64,000 nucleotides of DNA from Pedobacter sp. PF22-3 (GCF_026239555.1 NZ_JAPIVP010000014.1:62001-126000), one strand, 5' to 3'. Numbered from the stretch's first letter, positions 54,379-63,735 are shown. Made by a program: numbers and translations. Notes: generated by a model from the sequence alone, not told the origin.

Positions 54379-55647
54379 CTACATAGCGCGTAATCTTTTG
54401 GCCTGTTTTACTCTACCGTTATCATTTGCAGAATTTTTGAAATTGACTACAGCGTCCAACGCTTCATCTTCATCTTTGTGGATGAAGTTATTCATATAGC
54501 CCATTGTCGTCGTGATATCTGAATGACGAAACAACTTTTGTGCTGTTGTTAGTGCAATAGTGTCGCCCGCTATTCTTCCAAAACTATGACGAGCGATATG
54601 CATTGTTATTTTAGCCGTTATCTTTGCCTTAGCTGCAACCTTCTTTGTCAGTATTTTATCTAGGCGACAAATAGCGTTCATTATTTTGCGTTGAACTTCA
54701 AACGTATCATCCAAATTTTTTAAATCTTTTAATTCTGGAAATATCAAATCGTCAAAATTTGTTCGGTTCGATTTATAATTTTCAAGGATGATCATTGCTT
54801 TTTCGGGAACTTTAAAATTAACCGTTTTTGAGTTTTTACCCATTGTATAATATAGACGGCCATTTTCGAAATCTGACCATCTTAAACGGAGTATATCGGA
54901 GCCACGCATTCCGCCCATATAAAAGGAAAACAACCAAAGGTTACGTACATGGTTCTGTACCGGATATTTTAATTCGAGCTGTTCAAGCTTTTGAATGTCC
55001 TCAATTGATAAACCAACCTTTTTTGTTTCAGGAAACTTGATAACAATTTTACCTCTTCCAAAAGGGTAATGTTTAGCATCTGCAACGCCGTTTTTTATTG
55101 CTTGGCTAAAGATAGATCGAACAAAGACCCAATGATTGATCGCAGTTCTCTCACTTACCTCTAATTTAGTCATTAAATAATGCTTAAAGCGCTCAAGCAG
55201 AGCAACGGTAACCTCTGAGAAAGGTAAATCATGGCCAACAAAATCTTTGAAGTGTTGAGATTTTGATTTATCCGCTGTGTATCGATTAAATTTACCTGCT
55301 TCTTTTAGCGTTTCTAAATACAGATCGGCTTGTGCATAGAATTTTTGCCCGCCTGTCGGCTTTACTTTTTGCTTCATTAAACTGGCAGATGCATTCTCAA
55401 CAGAGGCGTCTACTTCAAGGACTTTTTCCATTGCCTCGGCAACTCTTTGAGCAATGAGATTATTAAATCTAGTGATATTACTGTGAGGTTTTTTTACTCT
55501 CTGGGCTTTAGCATCCCAATGCTCGGGATCAAGATAATATCCTAAATAGATATAAGACTCTTTCCCATCTTTATAAATTCGAATTGCGAGAGGGCGTGTG
55601 CCATCTGCTTTTGGCTTGTTTCTTAGAACGACTTTGATTACAGACAT
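54379..55647 (-). CDS. Island integrase (Bacteroidota-type tyrosine recombinase)
   Basis: A 422-residue integrase from ATG 55645-55647 (MSVIKVVLRNKPKADGTRPLAIRIYKDG), the usual N-terminus of this family; an upstream ATG would add 8 residues through the arm repeat. It has an SAM-like core-binding domain, then catalytic boxes GGMRGSDILRLRW (Arg I), TMHIARHSFGRIAGD (H-x-x-R) and KLFRHSDITTTMGYM (His and the nucleophile Tyr). All catalytic residues are intact. Only 100 bp from attR, it should drive integration and excision at the tRNA site. Confidence 0.93.
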   Translation of the reverse strand: MSVIKVVLRNKPKADGTRPLAIRIYKDGKESYIYLGYYLDPEHWDAKAQRVKKPHSNITRFNNLIAQRVAEAMEKVLEVDASVENASASLMKQKVKPTGGQKFYAQADLYLETLKEAGKFNRYTADKSKSQHFKDFVGHDLPFSEVTVALLERFKHYLMTKLEVSERTAINHWVFVRSIFSQAIKNGVADAKHYPFGRGKIVIKFPETKKVGLSIEDIQKLEQLELKYPVQNHVRNLWLFSFYMGGMRGSDILRLRWSDFENGRLYYTMGKNSKTVNFKVPEKAMIILENYKSNRTNFDDLIFPELKDLKNLDDTFEVQRKIMNAICRLDKILTKKVAAKAKITAKITMHIARHSFGRIAGDTIALTTAQKLFRHSDITTTMGYMNNFIHKDEDEALDAVVNFKNSANDNGRVKQAKRLRAM

Positions 55648-55648
55648 A

Positions 55649-55668
55649 TTGGTACGAAATAGGTACGA
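55649..55668 (+). repeat. Arm-like repeat, right end
   Basis: TTGGTACGAAATAGGTACGA, same orientation and 19/20 identical to 17448-17467. It abuts the integrase start codon, so integrase or excisionase binding here could also repress the gene. Confidence 0.6.
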
Positions 55669-55769
55669 CAATATCCGGTTTTAAATGGTTTTTTGCAAAT
55701 TTATTTGAATTTAAAATGCTGTTAATGAGTACATTGGTCTTATTTGATAGCATTTAATTACATTGTCAA

Positions 55770-55818
55770 AAGACTCATAATCTTTTGGTCCCTGGTTCGA
55801 GCCCAGGTGGGCCCACTG
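55770..55818 (+). repeat. attR core: 49-bp direct repeat (tRNA 3' half)
   Basis: Identical to 17357-17405. The 5' tRNA half is absent, so this is not a functional tRNA gene but the displaced 3' end of the original gene. Confidence 0.92.
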
Positions 55819-55823
55819 CTTAG

Positions 55824-55858
55824 AAAGCCGTTTTTCGATAAGAAAAACGGCTTTTTTT
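55824..55858 (+). terminator. Original tRNA terminator
   Basis: AAAGCCGTTTTTC (55824-55836) and GAAAAACGGCTTT (55842-55854), followed by T-run. It was the terminator of the tRNA gene before the island inserted. The rest of 55859-56266 is non-coding with no feature I can support. Confidence 0.75.
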
Positions 55859-56266
55859 GTATCTGTTTCTAGTTCCAAGTACACAATTTTTATATTAATT
55901 CTTTAGAAAAACCAATAAGGCATTCTATGCGGCTTTGTTTTGTTACAAACTATAAGCAAATTTGGGTTTGTTTTATTACAAACATAAAAGCTAATCCCGA
56001 CCAAAGTATTTTCTTATTCTTACCGTTCCTAGCCTTTCGGAGTTGGATTTAAAACATTTGGAAAAGGTAGGATTCAAAGCGGATCTTAATATTTTCTCAA
56101 AAAATAATTGAACTTATACTGTAAGTAATTTCCCTTTATGCTTACTAAATAGAAAACACTAAAGTTATGACAATGAATTATTCATCATTTTGGCAATGTA
56201 TGCACGGTGTGACTAGGTGGTTTTTTAATCAGATGATCGTTTCATTAAAACAGGTTAAAATTTAAA

Positions 56267-56770
56267 ATGCCGGATAAACAGGAAAAAGATTTTAATCAGT
56301 TAGTAAAGGATAACCATGCCAGTATCTATAGGATTTGCAGGGCTTATCTCTATGATATTTCTCACGCAAATGATCTTTACCAGGAAATACTATATCAGAT
56401 CTGGATAAGCATGCACAATTTTTCGGGCAAGGCGAAAGTAAGTACCTGGATCTATCGGGTGGCAGTGAATACGGCTATAAGTTATAATTTAAAGAATAAA
56501 AAGCACGACCATCCTTCCCTGCCTGAGGAAGTTCAATTTCCTTATGAGGATACTATGCCCCAAAAAATTGAACAGGAAATTCAGTTGGACCATCTGCGAT
56601 ATTGTATTAGCCAACTTGAATCTGAAAACAAGCTCATCATCTCCTTGGTCCTGGAAAACAAAAGCTATAAAGAAATTGCAGAAATAACGGGAACCAACGT
56701 CAACCAGGTAGGCGTAAAAATTAATCGTATTAAAGCACGTTTACTTAAACTCATGCAAATCAGAAGATAA
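56267..56770 (+). CDS. ECF-type RNA polymerase sigma factor
   Basis: A 167-residue sigma-70 family protein with region 2 (FNQLVKDNHASIYRICRAYLYDISHANDLYQEILYQIWISMHNFSGKAKVSTWIYRVAVNTA) and region 4 (LENKSYKEIAEITGTNVNQVGVKINRIKARL). It directs polymerase to a small stress regulon. Its stop overlaps the next start codon by one base, an arrangement typical of a sigma factor and its membrane partner. Confidence 0.88.
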   Translation: MPDKQEKDFNQLVKDNHASIYRICRAYLYDISHANDLYQEILYQIWISMHNFSGKAKVSTWIYRVAVNTAISYNLKNKKHDHPSLPEEVQFPYEDTMPQKIEQEIQLDHLRYCISQLESENKLIISLVLENKSYKEIAEITGTNVNQVGVKINRIKARLLKLMQIRR

Positions 56771-57372
56771 TGGAATTCGAAGATATTCAAAAAAGCTGGC
56801 AGGCACAGCGCGTCGGGGTTCAGCCTAATCCTAAATTATTTGAGGTTCAAAAGAACAGATGGGCAAGGAATCAACAAAAGCTTTTAAAAAGTAATATCAG
56901 GATGAGCCTGGGCTTTATTACTGCGATGGTGGCAATAGGATGGGTATATTTTACCTTCCATGAACAATACGGAATGCCTTTCAAAGTGAGTATAGCTTGT
57001 ATGTATATGCTGATGCTATTGTTTTCAGTAGTCAGCTGGAGAAGTTATAATTTTAGAAAAGTAGGCCTGGACGATAGCAGTCAAGAATATATACAGCAAC
57101 AGATTAAAAGGCTAAGCTGGCAAAAGAATATACTCGAAAGATATACATTCATTTATGTTGTGCTACTATGGATGGCATTGATTATGTACATATGGGAGAT
57201 CACCGAAACTGCAAGCGCAACTTTTAGATTTACAGCTTTTGGTATAACGACGATATATTTATTTGGAATAACACTTTGGAACAAAGTGAAGAAGCAGAAA
57301 AATCAATTAGAGGAGCTAAATTTACTTATATCAGGCCTGGAAAATATTAAGGACAGTCTGGACAAGGCATAG
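56770..57372 (+). CDS. Membrane protein coupled to the sigma factor
   Basis: A 200-residue protein beginning MEFEDIQKSWQAQ, then four probable transmembrane helices and a coiled C-terminus. No zinc-finger anti-sigma motif, but translational coupling (1-bp overlap) suggests it is the regulatory partner of the ECF factor. Confidence 0.6.
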   Translation: MEFEDIQKSWQAQRVGVQPNPKLFEVQKNRWARNQQKLLKSNIRMSLGFITAMVAIGWVYFTFHEQYGMPFKVSIACMYMLMLLFSVVSWRSYNFRKVGLDDSSQEYIQQQIKRLSWQKNILERYTFIYVVLLWMALIMYIWEITETASATFRFTAFGITTIYLFGITLWNKVKKQKNQLEELNLLISGLENIKDSLDKA

Positions 57373-57394
57373 ATGGTAATAAATTAAACTACAT

Positions 57395-57781
57395 ATGAAT
57401 ACAAAATTGATAATGACATTAACAGCTATTCTGTTAGCAATTATAGGGATATTCCTAAGTTTTGCACCTGACCTAGTGATGAGTTCATTAGGTATAAGTA
57501 GTTCAGCAATTATAACGCTTATCCTGCAATTATTAGGTGCTGCATACTGCGCTTTTGCATTGTTGAACTGGATGGCGAAAGGCGCATTAATAGGTGGTAT
57601 TTATAACAAGCCAATTGCAATCGGAAATTTAACCCACTTTCTTATAGCTGGTCTAGCGTTAACGAAAGCTGTATTGCATAACCCACAATTACCTGTTGTT
57701 TTATCCATTTTGGCAGGGTGTTTTTTAATATTAGCTTGTGTTTTTGGGATTATTAGCTCACGCCACCCAGTTAAGGCTTAA
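57395..57781 (+). CDS. Small four-helix membrane protein
   Basis: A 128-residue protein with four hydrophobic helices (IMTLTAILLAIIGIFLSFAP; TLILQLLGAAYCAFALLNWMAKG; HFLIAGLALTKAVL; VLSILAGCFLILACVFGII). It is 22 bp downstream of the sigma-partner gene, so probably in its operon. No function assigned. Confidence 0.55.
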   Translation: MNTKLIMTLTAILLAIIGIFLSFAPDLVMSSLGISSSAIITLILQLLGAAYCAFALLNWMAKGALIGGIYNKPIAIGNLTHFLIAGLALTKAVLHNPQLPVVLSILAGCFLILACVFGIISSRHPVKA

Positions 57782-58161
57782 GGTATATTCGTTTCTTTTT
57801 TTCTGTTTTACGACTAAGCACCCGCGTGGGGCGAGCGTTATCACATTCATACAGGAGTTTTTTAATGTGCGAAATTTGCGATGCTGGCCATTATCAGTCT
57901 GATGCCAATGATTTCTCAGAGAAACAAAATCAGGAGAAACTTTTTTTTGTTTCTCGTAAAATTGTTTCTCCAATCCGAAACATTTTTTGACAATAGTTTC
58001 TCACTCAAAGGTTCTGAATTGACGGTTAAAATAATAGTTGTAAAGGAATTGACACCATTAATCGGATGAGAATTAGTGAACCGCAAACATTTACGATGGG
58101 TGTCAATTTCATACACTATGGCTTTTTTAAATATTTTATCCAAATGAAATTAAATCCCCAT

Positions 58162-58291
58162 CTAGCGCAAGTCTTAGAGCCCCGGCCTAAGCAAAGGACT
58201 GACTTGTGCTTTCGTTAAATTAATAGCTCTAAGTATTATGCGGCACAAGTCAGACAGCCCACATTCCCCTACCCACTAAGACTTGCGCTAG
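58162..58291. repeat. 130-bp element with perfect 16-bp inverted ends
   Basis: CTAGCGCAAGTCTTAG (58162-58177) and its exact reverse complement (58276-58291) enclose inner arms CTGACTTGTGC and GCACAAGTCAG. Partial complementarity continues outward (TTAAATCCCC/GGGTTAAATT). It is a MITE-like or REP-like palindrome in the 827-bp gap 57782-58608, which otherwise holds no supported gene. Confidence 0.65.
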
Positions 58292-58507
58292 TGAGGGTTA
58301 AATTTCGGTTGGCAAGCATTGTTTTATGTTTTACATGAATACTCTAAGAGCACAAGGTGTTTTTTAAATACATAATTTATAATTTAAATCACTCCAATGA
58401 GATAAAATTTACCTAAGCAAACTTAGTAAAGACCCTTAGATTGTCCGTAAAATCTCAAGCAATTTTTTTTAGCTAAATCAGTGATTAAAGCTGAATCAGA
58501 CAACAAG

Positions 58508-58537
58508 TGGTTCGAGAAGCGCCCAGGTGGGCCCACT
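58508..58537 (+). repeat. Degenerate third copy of the tRNA-Met 3' end
   Basis: TGGTTCGAG followed, after a short insertion, by GCCCAGGTGGGCCCACT, matching the T-arm and 3' acceptor strand of the tRNA at 17329-17402. It lies 2.7 kb beyond attR and may be an older attachment scar. Confidence 0.6.
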
Positions 58538-58540
58538 AAA

Positions 58541-58580
58541 AAAAAAACCGTCAAACGAAGAAATTCGGCGACGGTTTTTT
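58541..58580. terminator. Hairpin terminator next to the GH2 gene
   Basis: AAAAAACCGTC and GACGGTTTTTT arms with T- and A-tracts, able to work on both strands. It lies 29 bp beyond the beta-galactosidase stop codon. Confidence 0.65.
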
Positions 58581-58608
58581 GTTTTTCTGATGCTGATTAC
58601 CAATTGGT

Positions 58609-61029
58609 TTATTTAATGGTAATTGGCAACGATGCAGAAGTTAAGCCATCGGCGGTTGCTGTTATGGTTACTGTACCCGGTTTATTTTTAGCGCCAATAA
58701 TTGCCAGGGCCAAGCCATTGAATGCTTTACGATGATCGGCTTTGAACGATTCATGGCTGGTTTGACTTCCATTATCAACACCTGCCAGGAAGCTATCGGC
58801 TCCTGATAATTTGAATTTGACATCATTATCTGCATTCGGCACCATTATGCCATTCTTATCTACAATTTTAACCGTGATAAAAGAAAGGTCATGATCGTTT
58901 GAACGTATGATGCTCCTGTCTGCACTTAATTCTATCCTGGCAGGTGGACCTGCAGTTTTAACTTCGGTAGTTAAAACCACCTTGCCATTTTTACGCGATA
59001 TGGCCTTTAAGGTACCCGGCGCATAGTTTACTTTCCAGGCAATGTGCAGATCGTCGCCCTGTTTTGATTTTGTACCTAATGATTTGCCGTTCAAAAACAG
59101 TTCAACCTCATCGGCATTACTATAATAGGCCCAAACATCAACTATTTTACCAGCTTCCCAGTTCCAGTGTGGTAATAAGTGGAGCACTGTTTTATTAGTC
59201 CATTCGCCTTGGTACATATAATAAACATCCTTAGGGAAGCCCGCCAGATCTACTATCCCGAAGTATGAACTGCGGGATGGCCATTGGTAAGGCCATGGTT
59301 CGCCTATATAATCGAACCCAGTCCAGATGAACTGGCCGGACAGAAAAGCATATTTTTTATATATTTTCCAGGTTTCCTCGTGGGTATGACCCCAGGGTGC
59401 CGAAATATTATCATAAGCGTTAACGGTATGATCAGCATTCATGGCCCATCTTACCTTTTTGCCATTAACAACCCCGCCTCCCGGCCATCGTTTAATGGTA
59501 TCGGGCGAAGTATTGTAAACACCACGGCTTTCCAGCGCCGAAGCAGTTTCGGTACCAATGAATTTTTTACCGGGGTAATCCTTCTGGAAATTGGCCAGTT
59601 TATCGTTATGGTAATTGTAGCCTAACAGGTCAACAGCGCCCGATTCAACAATTTTATTGCCAGGGCCGGGTTCGTTATTTCCGGTAGTGATTGGCCTTGT
59701 GGTATCCAGTTCGTGGATAATACCGGCAAGCTCGCGGGCTATACGTGTCGCGCTGGTATCTCTTTGCTCGGGTATTTCATTACCAATACTCCATATCATC
59801 ACCGAAGGGTGGTTCCTGTCGCGCAGTATCTGATCGGTCAGGTCGCGTTTGTGCCATTCATTAAAGAAAAGATGAGAATCGAACTGAGGCCTCTTATGAA
59901 TCTGCCATACATCAAATGCTTCGTCCATAATAATCAGGCCCATGCGGTCTGCAAGGTCTAAAAACGCTGGTGCAGGTGGGTTGTGCGAGGTGCGTATCGC
60001 ATTTACGCCCATTTCCTTTAATATTTTAAACTGCCTTTCCAGCGCGTGCACATTAAATGCGGTGCCCAATGCGCCCAGGTCATGGTGTTGGCAAACGCCG
60101 TTTATTTTCATGTAAACACCATTCAGGCTAAAGCCCTTATCCACATCAAAATTGAAATAACGGATACCCAACGGCGTTTCATACTGATCAACCACCACAT
60201 TATTCACCAATATTTTAGTTTGTACTTTATACAGGAACGGTTTGTTAACCGACCATAATACCGGGTTATTAACACCGAAATTTTGGCTTACAGTAGTAAC
60301 CGTATCCTTTAAGCTAACGCCTTTAAGGGTTTTGCTTGCTACTACTTTACCATTGGCATAAATGCTGCTGATAACAGTAGCAGTTTTAGTATTGCCTTCC
60401 GCGTTTTTTATGCTAACGCTCAGGTTAACATCGGCATGGCTGGCGCTTACCTTTGGTGTGGTTACAAAAGTACCCCAGTGGTTAACGGCAATTTTGTTGG
60501 TACTGATCAGCCAAACATTGCGGTAAATGCCTGAACCGGAGTACCAGCGTGAATTTGGCTGTAAAGAATTATCAGCCTTTACAGCGATCACATTTTTACC
60601 GCCATAATTTAAATATGGCGTAAGTTCATATCTGAAACTGATATAACCATTTGGTCTATAACCTAAATGATGGCCGTTTATCCACACATCGCTTTTTTGA
60701 TAAACACCGTCAAAAGCAATGTAGATCAATTTGTCTTTATCAGTTTGCGGGACGGTAAAGGTTTTACGGTACCAGCCAATACCGCCTGGTAAAGCGCCTC
60801 CTTCCACAGTGGCCGGGTTTTCCTTTTTAAATTCGCCCTCTATGCTCCAGTCATGAGGTAAATTTAATTTTCGCCAGCTGGCATTATTAAAATCAACATT
60901 TTGACCGTTAGGTACGTCGCCCAGGTTAAACGTCCAGTTTTGATCAAAATCCAAAACCGACCGGCCACTTTGCGCATGAACAGCAGCTGATAAACTGATC
61001 AGGATAAACAAGTAAAATAATTTTTTCAT
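58609..61029 (-). CDS. Exported GH2 beta-galactosidase-type glycosidase
   Basis: An 806-residue GH2 enzyme with a signal peptide (MKKLFYLFILISLSAAVHAQ). Sugar-binding and immunoglobulin-like domains come first, then the TIM barrel: MIWSIGNEIPEQ contains the acid/base Glu and KFIGTETASALE the nucleophile Glu region; FDYIGEPWPYQWPSRSSYFG follows. The C-terminus has DUF4982-like and invasin/Big-like beta domains (DRSIIRSNDHDLSFITVKIVDKNG). It probably removes terminal beta-galactosyl or related residues from glycans in the periplasm. Divergent from an AraC gene that may regulate it. Confidence 0.88.
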   Translation of the reverse strand: MKKLFYLFILISLSAAVHAQSGRSVLDFDQNWTFNLGDVPNGQNVDFNNASWRKLNLPHDWSIEGEFKKENPATVEGGALPGGIGWYRKTFTVPQTDKDKLIYIAFDGVYQKSDVWINGHHLGYRPNGYISFRYELTPYLNYGGKNVIAVKADNSLQPNSRWYSGSGIYRNVWLISTNKIAVNHWGTFVTTPKVSASHADVNLSVSIKNAEGNTKTATVISSIYANGKVVASKTLKGVSLKDTVTTVSQNFGVNNPVLWSVNKPFLYKVQTKILVNNVVVDQYETPLGIRYFNFDVDKGFSLNGVYMKINGVCQHHDLGALGTAFNVHALERQFKILKEMGVNAIRTSHNPPAPAFLDLADRMGLIIMDEAFDVWQIHKRPQFDSHLFFNEWHKRDLTDQILRDRNHPSVMIWSIGNEIPEQRDTSATRIARELAGIIHELDTTRPITTGNNEPGPGNKIVESGAVDLLGYNYHNDKLANFQKDYPGKKFIGTETASALESRGVYNTSPDTIKRWPGGGVVNGKKVRWAMNADHTVNAYDNISAPWGHTHEETWKIYKKYAFLSGQFIWTGFDYIGEPWPYQWPSRSSYFGIVDLAGFPKDVYYMYQGEWTNKTVLHLLPHWNWEAGKIVDVWAYYSNADEVELFLNGKSLGTKSKQGDDLHIAWKVNYAPGTLKAISRKNGKVVLTTEVKTAGPPARIELSADRSIIRSNDHDLSFITVKIVDKNGIMVPNADNDVKFKLSGADSFLAGVDNGSQTSHESFKADHRKAFNGLALAIIGAKNKPGTVTITATADGLTSASLPITIK

Positions 61030-61370
61030 TTTGGTTAGAATAATTATTAAATGTATCTATAACGTTTATTTATAGCAAGTCATTTAGCGTAAATTATGTG
61101 TTATATTGGATATTGTGGTCCTTTGATTTTTTAACTGTCAGTAAACGCTAAATGTTGTGTTGCAGATATGGTTTTCCAGGTTGTAAATTAAATGCATTGC
61201 CCCTGGTTATATACAAAAAGAGTTACCTTTTTAATTATGTGGGGCAAGGCAATGAAACCAATTAAAAATGCTGGAGATTGAGACAGCGACATACTGATGA
61301 TCAGTTTTGAACATTCAGTTGTAACATTTTGTCCAAAACAACATCTTATTTAAAGCGAAAAAGCGTGTTT

Positions 61371-62165
61371 ATGCAGGAACTTAATAAAGGCTGTTATTCT
61401 GGTAACGTTATTGATCAATATATAGGTGATGGCCTAATTTGTTGCCGTACATCTTATCCTGAACAGCGTTTTAATGGTGTCCGGCACTTTCATGAGAATG
61501 CTCACCTAAGTTTGGTGCTGTCAGGTAACTGCACTGAAAAGAAAAGAGAAGCGTATTATCGTCAACCCGGCCACGTCACCTTTTACCATGCTGGAGAAGC
61601 CCATCAGGTATTGAATGTTTCCCGTTTTTCGAGGCACATTAATTTGGAGATAGAACCCATGATTTTCGATCATTTCGACCTCAGGGAACAAAACATTAAC
61701 CTGGCTATTCAAAACAGCCCGGATACAGGTTTCCTGCTTTTGCAGCTACATCGTGAAATGCAGGTAAACGATGATTGCACTGGCTTGTCCATTCAATCCG
61801 CTTTTCTACAACTGGTCTGTGGAACGGCAGGTAATATCAATAGAAATGATTTACCGGTATGGGTAAAAAGGACCGGGGAGTATTTACGGGACAATGTGAG
61901 CACAAAAATCACGCTATCTGCGTTAGCATTAGCAGCAGGTGCACATCCGGTTACGATATCTAAGTATTTCAAAAAATACTGGGGATGTACACTTGGTCAG
62001 TATATCAGGAAGCTAAAAATAGAACACTCACTACCTCTTATCAAATCCGAAAAGCATACACTTGCCGAAGTTGCCTTTACCTGTGGATTTGCCGACCAAA
62101 GCCATTTTATTCGTGCATTTAAAGAGTGCACAGGTGTGCTACCTACCTTTTACCAGGAAATTTAA
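61371..62165 (+). CDS. AraC-family regulator with cupin sensor domain
   Basis: About 264 residues from ATG 61371 (MQELNKGCYSGNVIDQYIG); a TTG at 61329 could add 14. N-terminal cupin (VRHFHENAHLSLVLSGNCTEKKR, PGHVTFYHAGEAHQV) likely senses a sugar; C-terminal double HTH is ISKYFKKYWGCTLGQYIRKLKIEHSLPLI and LAEVAFTCGFADQSHFIRAFKECTGVLPTFYQ. Divergently placed from the GH2 gene with 300 bp between. Confidence 0.85.
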   Translation: MQELNKGCYSGNVIDQYIGDGLICCRTSYPEQRFNGVRHFHENAHLSLVLSGNCTEKKREAYYRQPGHVTFYHAGEAHQVLNVSRFSRHINLEIEPMIFDHFDLREQNINLAIQNSPDTGFLLLQLHREMQVNDDCTGLSIQSAFLQLVCGTAGNINRNDLPVWVKRTGEYLRDNVSTKITLSALALAAGAHPVTISKYFKKYWGCTLGQYIRKLKIEHSLPLIKSEKHTLAEVAFTCGFADQSHFIRAFKECTGVLPTFYQEI

Positions 62166-62224
62166 ATACGCTAAATCCATTCTATACAAGCCGGGTTCAG
62201 GTTGTTAATTTTGATTAAAAACTT

Positions 62225-63331
62225 ATGTTCAACCAAAATTTTTTCAGAGGTATTTCCGTCGTTATTTTTTTAAGTTTTAGTCTTTCGGCTCACGCGCAAA
62301 CAAAAAAGTTTGCGAAAGCCATTGTACAAGCCCGCAAATTCGTGGACAGTCTGATGACGGACCAGCACATACCTGGTCTATCAGTAGCCGTAGCCATCAA
62401 AGGTGATATCATCTGGAAAGAAGCGTTCGGCTATGCAGATCTTGACAATAAAGTAAAAGTGACCATCGATTCGCGTTTCCGTGTAGGAAGCGTGTCCAAA
62501 TCCATTACCTCAGTTGCCCTTGCCAGGATGAAGGATGAGGGCAAGATCGATTTAGACCAGACCGTCCAACACTATTTGCCTTTGTTCCCACAAAAAAAAT
62601 ATACCATTACCTTAAAACAGCTGGCAGGGCACCTGGGCGGTATCCGTCATTATAAAGAGAATGATTCTACTGATTATATACATAAGGAGCATTATACCGA
62701 TGTTACTTCAAGTCTGATGGTTTTTAAGAATGACAGCCTGCTGTTTGAGCCAGGCACCCGTTATAACTATTCTTCCTACGGTTTTGTGCTTTTAAGTGCT
62801 GCAATGGAAAAGGCATCTGGCAAAAGTTTTGTCGAATTGATGCAGCAGGAACTATTTAACCCACTGAAAATGACTAAAACCGTACCAGACTATCAGGATA
62901 GCATAATCAGTGGAAGAACAAGTTATTACCAGTGGAGCAAAAAGAACCAGCAAGTCATACGCTCACCATTTGAAGATGTAAGCTATAAATGGGCTGGCGG
63001 CGGCTTCCTTTCTACACCAACTGATATGGTTCTGATGGGATCGGCGTTAATTACCGGGAAATTCATCAAGCCTTCCACGGCCGCACTACTAATGACGAGT
63101 CAGAAATTATCAAATGGCAAGGATACCGGGTACGGATTAGGTTTTAGGAGCGGTACTGACAGTAAGGGAAGAAAGATCGTTCATCATGGCGGTGTAGCGT
63201 ATGGTGGGCGGGCCTTTTTATTGATTTACTCTGATCAGGGTATGGTGATTGCTGTAACCACTAATCTGGGTAATGCACAGTTTGGTGAAAAGACGCTGGA
63301 AAAATTGGCAGATCTTTTTATTAAAATTTAG
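62225..63331 (+). CDS. Exported serine hydrolase (beta-lactamase / LACTB-like family)
   Basis: A 368-residue protein with a signal peptide (MFNQNFFRGISVVIFLSFSLSAHAQ). Catalytic S-x-x-K is in RVGSVSKSITSVAL, the second element is YNYSSYGFVLLS, and the third is HHGGVAYGGRAFL. This fold covers class C beta-lactamases, D-Ala carboxypeptidases and esterases; without close comparison the substrate is open. It starts 60 bp after the AraC gene, so it may be co-transcribed with or regulated by it. Confidence 0.82.
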   Translation: MFNQNFFRGISVVIFLSFSLSAHAQTKKFAKAIVQARKFVDSLMTDQHIPGLSVAVAIKGDIIWKEAFGYADLDNKVKVTIDSRFRVGSVSKSITSVALARMKDEGKIDLDQTVQHYLPLFPQKKYTITLKQLAGHLGGIRHYKENDSTDYIHKEHYTDVTSSLMVFKNDSLLFEPGTRYNYSSYGFVLLSAAMEKASGKSFVELMQQELFNPLKMTKTVPDYQDSIISGRTSYYQWSKKNQQVIRSPFEDVSYKWAGGGFLSTPTDMVLMGSALITGKFIKPSTAALLMTSQKLSNGKDTGYGLGFRSGTDSKGRKIVHHGGVAYGGRAFLLIYSDQGMVIAVTTNLGNAQFGEKTLEKLADLFIKI

Positions 63332-63474
63332 GTACCCGTTGAGCAATTGCGTCACGTGGCATTATCAATAGTCTATTGAATAATCTCTCATGATTCCCTG
63401 GGGTCTGAAGAAGCGAACTCAAAAAAACGTAATGTTTACTATAACAGAGGTTAATGCGGCCATGCTATATTCTT

Positions 63475-63648
63475 ATGAGTAGAAGAGTTGTGTTTTGTAC
63501 CAGCGATGATGAGAGGGCAATATCAGAGATCGGTGAGCTTGCAGAAGATCATGGGCTTTCTGAAAGCGGACTATTCGTGCAAGCGCACGGAAACACCTGG
63601 GTAAACTCATCTTTCAAGACCTGGCAAGTTCAGGTAATAAATTTGTGA
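63475..63648 (+). CDS. Possible small unknown protein
   Basis: A 57-residue frame from ATG 63475 (MSRRVVFCTSDDERAISEIGELAEDHGLS...). No domain or strong start signal; could be a chance frame in the 400-bp gap between the serine hydrolase and the thioredoxin-like gene. Confidence 0.25.
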   Translation: MSRRVVFCTSDDERAISEIGELAEDHGLSESGLFVQAHGNTWVNSSFKTWQVQVINL

Positions 63649-63735
63649 TCACTGATTTTTTCAATGTGATACGTTTTTAGTATTAGAGGCCGTTTCAAAA
63701 ATTAATGATCCAGCCTCTTTATACTGAGCGCATAT

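Larger units (their letters stand above)
17406..55818. mobile_element. 38.4-kb tRNA-integrated genomic island (probable integrative mobilizable element)
   Basis: The island is bounded by perfect 49-bp direct repeats in a tRNA-Met gene, has a tyrosine integrase (54379-55647) beside the right end, matching 20-bp arm-like repeats near each end, and a mobilization set (coupling ATPase, MobF relaxase). No VirB4, TraJ-N or other Bacteroidota mating-pore proteins are recognizable, so transfer would rely on a helper element. Cargo includes probable defence genes, imuA-imuB-dnaE2, and a T6SS effector cassette. A second integrase (31961-33259) suggests the island is composite. Confidence 0.88.

Noticed and set aside
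55770-55818. Second tRNA-Met gene at the right end of the island
   Set aside because: Only the 3' half is present; it is the attR repeat and cannot fold as a tRNA.
17406-55818. Self-transmissible conjugative transposon
   Set aside because: Coupling ATPase and relaxase are present but no mating-pore genes could be recognised, so only mobilizability is supported.
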